A stretch of 11,109 nt of DNA. Origin: Sutterellaceae bacterium (GTDB lineage: Bacteria > Pseudomonadota > Gammaproteobacteria > Burkholderiales > Burkholderiaceae_F). The stretch is from assembly GCA_030531135.1 (NCBI GenBank), contig JAUNOJ010000041.1, positions 1 to 11,109 of the forward strand, read 5' to 3'. Below, in pieces: positions 6,664-11,109 of this stretch. A model generated the notes under the pieces. It was not told the DNA's origin. It worked only from the letters and a program-made list of their open reading frames with translations, and did not search any database. The first letter of the stretch is position 1. Each line of letters starts with the position of its first letter. A program made the translations under genes and the position numbers.

Positions 6664-8676
6664 TTAAGCGGCCGTGTTGCTTTGGGCTTCGGGCTGACGC
6701 AATTGCGAGGCCACCACTTCGGCGATGTCGCGTACCGGTGTGGGCTCGGTCTTCGTGTCTTGGGCCTGCGCACTGTTAATCATCGTCATGCAGTGCGGGC
6801 AGCTCACCACGATTTCGTCGCCCCCGGCAGCTTTGAGTTCTTTTAAGCGAATCACGTTGATGCGAGCCGGGCGATCCATGAAGATTTGCGCGCCGCCTGC
6901 GCCGCAACACGTGGCGTTGCAGCCGCGCTTTTCGGTTTCTTTCATGTTTTTGCCCAAAGCCGTCATGATTTCGCGCGGATCTCGCCCGATTTTGTTATAG
7001 CGCGCCAAATAGCAGGCGTCGTGTAACGTCACGCTCGCATTGTCGGCCTGCTCGGTCGAAATCTTGCCTTCTTTGATCAATCGGGCAATGAGCTGCACGT
7101 GGCTGGTGACCGGCCAGGTGGCATTTTCAAACTGCGGATATTCGTTTTTGAGCGTATTGAAGCAATGCGGGCAGGCCGTAACGATTTCGTCGAACCGATA
7201 ACGATTGATCGACTCGATGTTTTCGGCTGCCGCCATTTGGAACAAATACTCTTCGCCGGCACGACGCGCAAAGTCGGCGTGGCAGCGCTCTTCACTCATC
7301 ACGGCAAACTTGATGCCGGCGGCATGAAAGATTTCCACCATGGCGCGCGCAATTTTTTGTGCACGACGATCGTAGCTTGCCGAGCACCCGACCCAGTAGA
7401 GTACGTCGTATTTTTCACCGGGTTTGGCGCGCGGCACGTCCAAATCCGCGGCCCATTTCAAACGCGAGCCCGGATCCATGCCCCAGGGGTTGCCCACGCT
7501 CGAGGTGTTTTCGAGTGCTGTGGCCAAGCCTTCGGGAAAGTCGCCTTGCTCCAAGGCCAAATGGCGACGCATCGAAACCACCAAATCGGGAATCGGAATC
7601 TGTGCAGGACACACCTTGGCGCAAGCGCCGCACGTGGTGCAGCTCCAAAGGGCGTCTTTGCCGACGATGCCCTCGATGAGTTCCTTGTCGGTATTGGCAT
7701 TGCGCATGCGCGCCTGTAACGACAGGATGAAATTCTTGGGATCCAAAGGCGTGCCGGCTTTAACCGCCGGACATTCGTTACGGCAACGACCGCACTCGGT
7801 ACAGCCGTCAAAGCGGATGCGATCGAGTTTTGAAAACTGCTCGAATTTGGAAATGCCGAACGTTTCCTGCTCTTCAATGTCTTCAATCTTGGCAATGGCG
7901 CCCATGGGAGCGGTCTTTTGCCAGAAAATCGAGGTCGGGGTCTTGAAGATGTGACCGTAAAAGGTCAGCGGCACGGATGCCACAAAAAGCAATGCGGCAA
8001 GTCCATGCACCACCCAAACGTAAATGTGAAGTGTGCGAAGGAAGGGTTCCGAGGCGCCCGCAAAGAGCTGCGCAATGGCGTAACCCACAAAGCTCACGCT
8101 CGCCCATTCGGGCTTGTCGGCAGCCAGACGCAAAGCTTCCAAAAGAAAGCCCGTGACGATGATAAAGGCCAAAGATCCGAGCACGACGGCAAAGCGGCTG
8201 GAGCTTTCCACCTTAAAGTCGTGCTTGACAAAGCGCCGCCAGCTGTACCAGACAATGGTCAAAAGGCTCACGAGACCGGCCAAATCCAAGACGAACTTGT
8301 AGACGAGATAAACGTTGCCGGCCAAAATGCGCTTGCCGAAAACAAGATGAGCCACGTCCCAGTCGATCGTGGCAATGGCTGTGCCCAAAAACAACAAGAC
8401 AAAGCCCCAAAAGAGCGCAAAGTGCATCTGGCCGCTCACGGTTTGACGAATACGCTTTTGCCAGAGAATTTCTGCGATCAAGCGCTTGAAGCGGTCTTCG
8501 TTTTTTTCTTGGGGATTGACCGGGGCATCGACGCTTTGGCCGCGACGAAGCTTGACGGCATGCACGATGCCGGCAATGCACACGCCGATCGCTAAAAGAC
8601 CGACAATATAAACGCCAATCTCGGCCCAGAGAGGAACATTCCAAAAGGCCGGACGAACGGGGAAGACTTCTTGCAT
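6664..8676 (-). CDS. Membrane-bound Fe-S electron-transfer protein: NarI-like cytochrome domain fused to HdrD-like CCG domains (EtfD-like)
   Basis: 670 residues from the ATG at 8676 (MQEVFPVRP). The frame extends upstream, but that part crosses the palindrome and does not look like protein. Five membrane segments (about 18-43, 84-107, 122-147, 161-185, 215-245) form a nitrate-reductase-gamma-like domain with candidate haem histidines 39, 85, 224 and 242. Two 4Fe-4S motifs follow: Cys292/295/298/302 and Cys346/349/352/356. Two CCG-type domains then use Cys431, 465, 502, 505 and Cys555, 590, 591, 627, 630. The architecture matches EtfD/HdrDE-like proteins, which pass electrons between a soluble donor such as electron transfer flavoprotein or an acyl-CoA or lactate-type dehydrogenase and the quinone pool at the cytoplasmic membrane. 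The partner is not in the window. The first CCG motif has a single Cys (ERCHADFARR) in place of the classic CC pair. Confidence 0.88.
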   Translation of the reverse strand: MQEVFPVRPAFWNVPLWAEIGVYIVGLLAIGVCIAGIVHAVKLRRGQSVDAPVNPQEKNEDRFKRLIAEILWQKRIRQTVSGQMHFALFWGFVLLFLGTAIATIDWDVAHLVFGKRILAGNVYLVYKFVLDLAGLVSLLTIVWYSWRRFVKHDFKVESSSRFAVVLGSLAFIIVTGFLLEALRLAADKPEWASVSFVGYAIAQLFAGASEPFLRTLHIYVWVVHGLAALLFVASVPLTFYGHIFKTPTSIFWQKTAPMGAIAKIEDIEEQETFGISKFEQFSKLDRIRFDGCTECGRCRNECPAVKAGTPLDPKNFILSLQARMRNANTDKELIEGIVGKDALWSCTTCGACAKVCPAQIPIPDLVVSMRRHLALEQGDFPEGLATALENTSSVGNPWGMDPGSRLKWAADLDVPRAKPGEKYDVLYWVGCSASYDRRAQKIARAMVEIFHAAGIKFAVMSEERCHADFARRAGEEYLFQMAAAENIESINRYRFDEIVTACPHCFNTLKNEYPQFENATWPVTSHVQLIARLIKEGKISTEQADNASVTLHDACYLARYNKIGRDPREIMTALGKNMKETEKRGCNATCCGAGGAQIFMDRPARINVIRLKELKAAGGDEIVVSCPHCMTMINSAQAQDTKTEPTPVRDIAEVVASQLRQPEAQSNTAA

Positions 8677-8707
8677 TTTTATTGGTTGTTTCGGGGTCTG
8701 AAAAAGA

Positions 8708-8748
8708 CAATGCTCTAACATTGCATAGAGTGCAATATTAGAGCATTG
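8708..8748. repeat. 41-bp near-perfect palindrome upstream of the HdrD-like gene
   Basis: CAATGCTCTAA (8708-8718) is mirrored by TTAGAGCATTG (8738-8748). Inside them ATTGCA (8720-8725) is mirrored by TGCAAT (8731-8736) around TAGAG. That is 17 pairs with one mismatch and a 5-base loop. On the minus strand it follows the pyrD stop by 40 bases and is itself followed by TCTTTTTC, so it could terminate pyrD. It also overlaps a possible promoter for the HdrD-like gene, so it could be an operator. Confidence 0.85.
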
Positions 8749-8763
8749 AGTAAGGGGAAACAA
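8735..8763 (-). promoter_or_regulatory. Candidate promoter for the HdrD-like/IclR transcript
   Basis: Read on the minus strand, TTGTTT (8763-8758), a 17-base spacer and TAATAT (8740-8735) make a moderate sigma-70-like promoter (3/6 and 4/6). The -10 falls inside the right arm of the 41-bp palindrome, which would allow repression by a protein bound there. Confidence 0.3.
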
Positions 8764-8788
8764 GGCAGAGAAATACGCGGTTTTGCTT

Positions 8789-9838
8789 CTAGCGGGAAGA
8801 TTTTCGCAATTTCGCAACAGCGTCGACACAATCGGCGGGCAGCCCCAAGCCGCGATAAAAAAGCCCGGTATGAATTTGCACAAGATCGGCGCCGGCTTCG
8901 ATTTTGGTGACGGCATCCTCGGGACTCATCACGCCTCCCGAAGCAATTACGGGCAATCGTCCTTGCAAATACTGCACGCAGTCGCGCACGAGTTTCGTGG
9001 AGCGCGCCATTAAGGGGGCGCCCGAGATGCCGCCTTCGGCAAAGGGTCTACCGCCCTGAATCTGACGGCCGAGCTCGGCACTGGTGTTGGAGACGATCAC
9101 CGCATCCATTTTGGCTTTGACGATACTTTCAAGCGCACGGTACAAATCGTCCGTATCCAAATCGGCCGAAAGCTTTACTGCAACGGGTTTGTAAGGCAGC
9201 CCCTTGTCTTCTTGAAGTCGGGTGCGCTCGTCGTCGAGTTCGGTCAAAAGCGTCAAAAGTTCGCGGCTTTTTTGCAACTCGCCCAAACGCTTGGTGTTGG
9301 GACTTGAAATATTGACCGTGAAGTAGTCGGCGCGATCGTAAAGCTTGGCCAAAGCACAGCGGAAATCCCCCGCGGCGCTTTCAATGGGGGTGGTGGCATT
9401 TTTGCCGATGTTCACACCCAAAATACCGCCGCGCAACTTGAAGGCGTCGGCGCTTTTGAGATTTCTCAACACATGCTCGCACCCGTCGCTGGCGTTGCCC
9501 ATGCGATTGACAACGGCTTCGGTGGCCGAGAGCCTGGCTACGCGCGGCAGGGGATTGCCCGGTTGCGCTACGGGCGTGACGGTGCCGATTTCGACGTGAC
9601 CCACACCCAATGCGCCCAAGGCGCTCACCATTTCGCCGTTGCGATCAAAGCCTGCGGCAATACCGATGCGATTGGGAAAACGTATGCCCATCACTTCGAC
9701 CGGGTCTTCGACCGGCACATGCGTGACGTGTTTGTGCCATTGAAACGTCGTATAGGCATCAAGGTAGCGCGCGCACAGATTTCGGGCGAATTCGGGTGCG
9801 GTTTTGGTCATTACCAGTTGAGTCAGAAACCGAATCAT
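8789..9838 (-). CDS. pyrD: Dihydroorotate dehydrogenase (quinone), class 2, divergent
   Basis: 349 residues from ATG 9838 (a GTG codon directly before it is an alternative). The E. coli enzyme is 336. It catalyses oxidation of dihydroorotate to orotate with membrane quinone in pyrimidine synthesis. A short amphipathic N-terminus (MIRFLTQLVMTKTAPEFAR) fits membrane association. The FMN barrel carries AAGFDRNGE (61-69), EIGTVTP-QPGNP, NRMG (111-114), NIGKN, NISSPNT with the class 2 catalytic serine at about 179, VKLSADL, SNT (250-252), EGGISGAPL and HTGLFYRG. Several normally fixed positions differ: Arg66 for the substrate Lys, Asn115-Ala-Ser where Phe-Asn-Asn is usual, and His for Tyr in the IYTG motif. 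It is clearly this family, though altered kinetics or a paralogue cannot be excluded. It is the first gene of the minus-strand run and ends before the palindrome. Confidence 0.9.
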   Translation of the reverse strand: MIRFLTQLVMTKTAPEFARNLCARYLDAYTTFQWHKHVTHVPVEDPVEVMGIRFPNRIGIAAGFDRNGEMVSALGALGVGHVEIGTVTPVAQPGNPLPRVARLSATEAVVNRMGNASDGCEHVLRNLKSADAFKLRGGILGVNIGKNATTPIESAAGDFRCALAKLYDRADYFTVNISSPNTKRLGELQKSRELLTLLTELDDERTRLQEDKGLPYKPVAVKLSADLDTDDLYRALESIVKAKMDAVIVSNTSAELGRQIQGGRPFAEGGISGAPLMARSTKLVRDCVQYLQGRLPVIASGGVMSPEDAVTKIEAGADLVQIHTGLFYRGLGLPADCVDAVAKLRKSSR

Positions 9839-9872
9839 CACAAAGAAGCGTTAGACAAAAAACATGTCTCCG

Positions 9873-9878
9873 ATTCTA
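9873..9878 (-). promoter_or_regulatory. Candidate -10 (TAGAAT) for pyrD
   Basis: On the minus strand GGGC-TAGAAT-C matches the -10 type seen before the PBP7 gene. The expected start of transcription near 9866 gives a leader of about 28 bases. No convincing -35 was seen. An AGACA-N7-TGTCT inverted motif (9853-9869) overlaps the start point. Confidence 0.35.
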
Positions 9879-10080
9879 GCCCGTCAGACATTGAGTTGGA
9901 GAAAAGAAAGGGGCTCGGCAATTGTTAAGAAAATTTCGCTGAAGCGCTTTGCGACAAATGAATGTCTGTTTTTGCAGACAAAATTTCAAGTGGCGATAAG
10001 CCGGCTAATTTTTTCAGGGTAAATGCGGTGGGAAATTACCTAAGATTTTTCTAGTATTGAAGGCGAGGAGAAAAAAAACA

Positions 10081-10109
10081 TTGCGCACCCCGAAAAGAAG
10101 CGCAAGGAG
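10081..10109 (+). promoter_or_regulatory. Shine-Dalgarno with overlapping hairpin before the molybdoenzyme
   Basis: AAGGAG (10104-10109) is the strongest ribosome binding site in the window, 9 bases before the ATG. TTGCGC (10081-10086) can pair with GCGCAA (10100-10105) around a 13-base loop, covering the first two bases of the site. This might moderate translation. Confidence 0.45.
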
Positions 10110-10118
10110 AAAGAAAAT

Positions 10119-11109
10119 ATGACCCAGACAGTCTCTCGCCGCTCCCTGATTCAGGGCGCGGGCGCCGGCTTTGCTGCCGCGCTTTTTCAGCCCGTGGCCG
10201 CTCAGGCCGCCGCTGCAGAGTCTAAAGAAGCATGGTCGGGCTGGACCATTTGCGACTCTTGCAACCACATGCCCATGTGCGGCATTCATTTCAAAGCTCG
10301 CGGCAATACCGTGATTCAGATTGCCAACTGGAACGAACACCCCAATCACTTCCTGTGCTCCAAAGGGATTTCCACGTTGCAGCGTCTGTATAACCCCAAT
10401 CGCTTGCTCTATCCGATGAAGCGTACCAATCCCAAGGGATCGGCCGATCCGGGTTGGGTGCGTATCGGTTGGGACGAAGCCATCAAGATGATCGCCAAAA
10501 ACTTAAACGAGGTCAAAGCCAAGCACGGTGCCGATCGCGTTTTGTTCTATTGCGGCGACCCCAAAGAACCGCGTCCGCCCGTGATGCGTTTGGCGCGCTA
10601 TTTCGGCAGCCCCAACTACTGCTGCGAAAGCTCGGTGGCTTGTAACTTGGCTTATGTACACGCCTTGGAATTGTCTTACGGCGCCGAAATTGCCGGCGGC
10701 CCGAGCCCCAAGACGAAGTGCTGCATGATCGTGGGTAAAAACGGCTCTTGGGCATCTCCGCACGGGTTCTTCCGCAATCTCTTGGCACAAAAAGCGCGCG
10801 GCTTGAAGTTGATCGTCTCCGATCCGCGTCGCACCAAGGTGGCAGAACAGGCCGATATTCACCTGCAAGTGAAGCCGGGCACCGACGGCGCTCTTGCCTG
10901 GGGCATGATTCGCGTTTTGGTCAAAGAAGGCTTGGTCAAGCGCGAGTTTGTCGACAAGTGGTGCACGGGCTACGAAGAATTGGTGAAGTACTGCGAAACC
11001 TTTACGCCCGAATACGTTGAAAAAGAAACAGGTGTGCCCGCAGAAAATGTCGTCAAGGCCGCTCGTATGTTTGCCGACGGTCCTTCTTCGATGATGTTGC
11101 CCGGCCAAT
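10119..11109 (+). CDS. Tat-exported molybdopterin oxidoreductase, DMSO reductase superfamily (3' partial)
   Basis: 330 residues are visible and the frame is open at the window end; full-length relatives are roughly 750-1000 residues. The ATG at 10119 has AAGGAG 9 bases upstream. The N-terminus SRRSLIQ followed by an Ala-rich hydrophobic stretch ending near AQA is a twin-arginine signal, so the folded cofactor enzyme is exported. The 4Fe-4S ligands are Cys45, 48, 54 and 80, with CSKG supplying the conserved Lys82. The Cys spacing C-x2-C-x5-C (CDSCNHMPMC) is longer than the common C-x2-C-x3-C. GSPNYCCESSVAC (163-175) is where the metal ligand cysteine usually lies, and SDPRRT (234-239) is the typical cofactor-binding motif. 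The substrate is unknown; polysulfide/thiosulfate-type reductases and catechol-dehydroxylase-like or transhydroxylase-like enzymes are possible. Electron-transfer and membrane subunits may lie downstream. Confidence 0.92.
   Translation, partial: MTQTVSRRSLIQGAGAGFAAALFQPVAAQAAAAESKEAWSGWTICDSCNHMPMCGIHFKARGNTVIQIANWNEHPNHFLCSKGISTLQRLYNPNRLLYPMKRTNPKGSADPGWVRIGWDEAIKMIAKNLNEVKAKHGADRVLFYCGDPKEPRPPVMRLARYFGSPNYCCESSVACNLAYVHALELSYGAEIAGGPSPKTKCCMIVGKNGSWASPHGFFRNLLAQKARGLKLIVSDPRRTKVAEQADIHLQVKPGTDGALAWGMIRVLVKEGLVKREFVDKWCTGYEELVKYCETFTPEYVEKETGVPAENVVKAARMFADGPSSMMLPGQ

Larger units (their letters stand above)
9839..10118. promoter_or_regulatory. Divergent intergenic region with repeated AGACA/TGTCT motifs
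   Basis: This region holds the control signals for pyrD (leftward) and the molybdoenzyme (rightward). It contains AGACA-N7-TGTCT (9853-9869), CAGACA (9885-9890) and the perfect inverted repeat TGTCTG-N6-CAGACA (9963-9980). For the rightward gene only a weak -10 candidate (TAAGAT, 10041-10046) was seen, without a good -35. No FNR-type TTGAT-N4-ATCAA site and no sigma-54 site were recognised. No protein gene fits inside it. Confidence 0.4.

Noticed and set aside
7918..8595. 225-codon plus-strand frame opposite the HdrD-like gene
   Set aside because: Antisense shadow of a well-supported gene, of low-complexity composition and without family features.
8677..8916. 80-residue N-terminal extension of the HdrD-like frame (start at 8916)
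   Set aside because: It overlaps the end of pyrD and translates the palindrome; the residues look random and the NarI-like domain begins naturally after ATG 8676.

Overview
The window most resembles a betaproteobacterial, Sutterellaceae-like (Burkholderiales) gut chromosome. This is judged from the protein families, from -10 elements of the TAGAATC/TATAATC type, and from a Tat-exported molybdoenzyme; no database search was possible. Seven protein genes cover nearly all of it. No tRNA, rRNA, CRISPR array, integrase or insertion sequence was seen.

Left part (1-3281, + strand): a RecQ-type helicase whose C-terminus is a phosphoribosyltransferase-like domain (5' end outside the window) is followed, with an ATGA stop/start overlap, by a DprA/Smf-like protein with its own C-terminal winged helix. 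This tight pair is the most interesting part. It looks like a two-gene DNA-transaction or defence-type cassette related to RecQ-like/DprA-like pairs (RqlH-RqlI, and in domain logic ShosTA). The zinc ligands expected in the helicase and a conserved histidine of DprA have been lost.

Middle (3436-5832, + strand): a PBP7/PbpG-type periplasmic D,D-peptidase with its own promoter and a terminator-like leader hairpin, then an aspartate/glutamate racemase family protein with an extra N-terminal half-domain. Both may belong to envelope and D-amino-acid metabolism, but they have separate promoters. A clear bidirectional intrinsic terminator separates the racemase from the convergent minus-strand genes.

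Right-middle (5850-9838, - strand, read right to left): a class 2 dihydroorotate dehydrogenase with unusual active-site residues; a 41-bp near-perfect palindrome; a membrane NarI-like/HdrD-like iron-sulfur electron-transfer protein (EtfD-like); and 40 bp after it an IclR-family regulator, probably in the same transcript.

Right end (9839-11109): a roughly 280-bp divergent intergenic region rich in AGACA/TGTCT inverted motifs. It leads into a Tat-exported molybdopterin oxidoreductase (DMSO reductase superfamily) that runs off the window. The electron-transfer protein and the molybdoenzyme fit an organism using anaerobic respiration, but nothing here shows that they work together.
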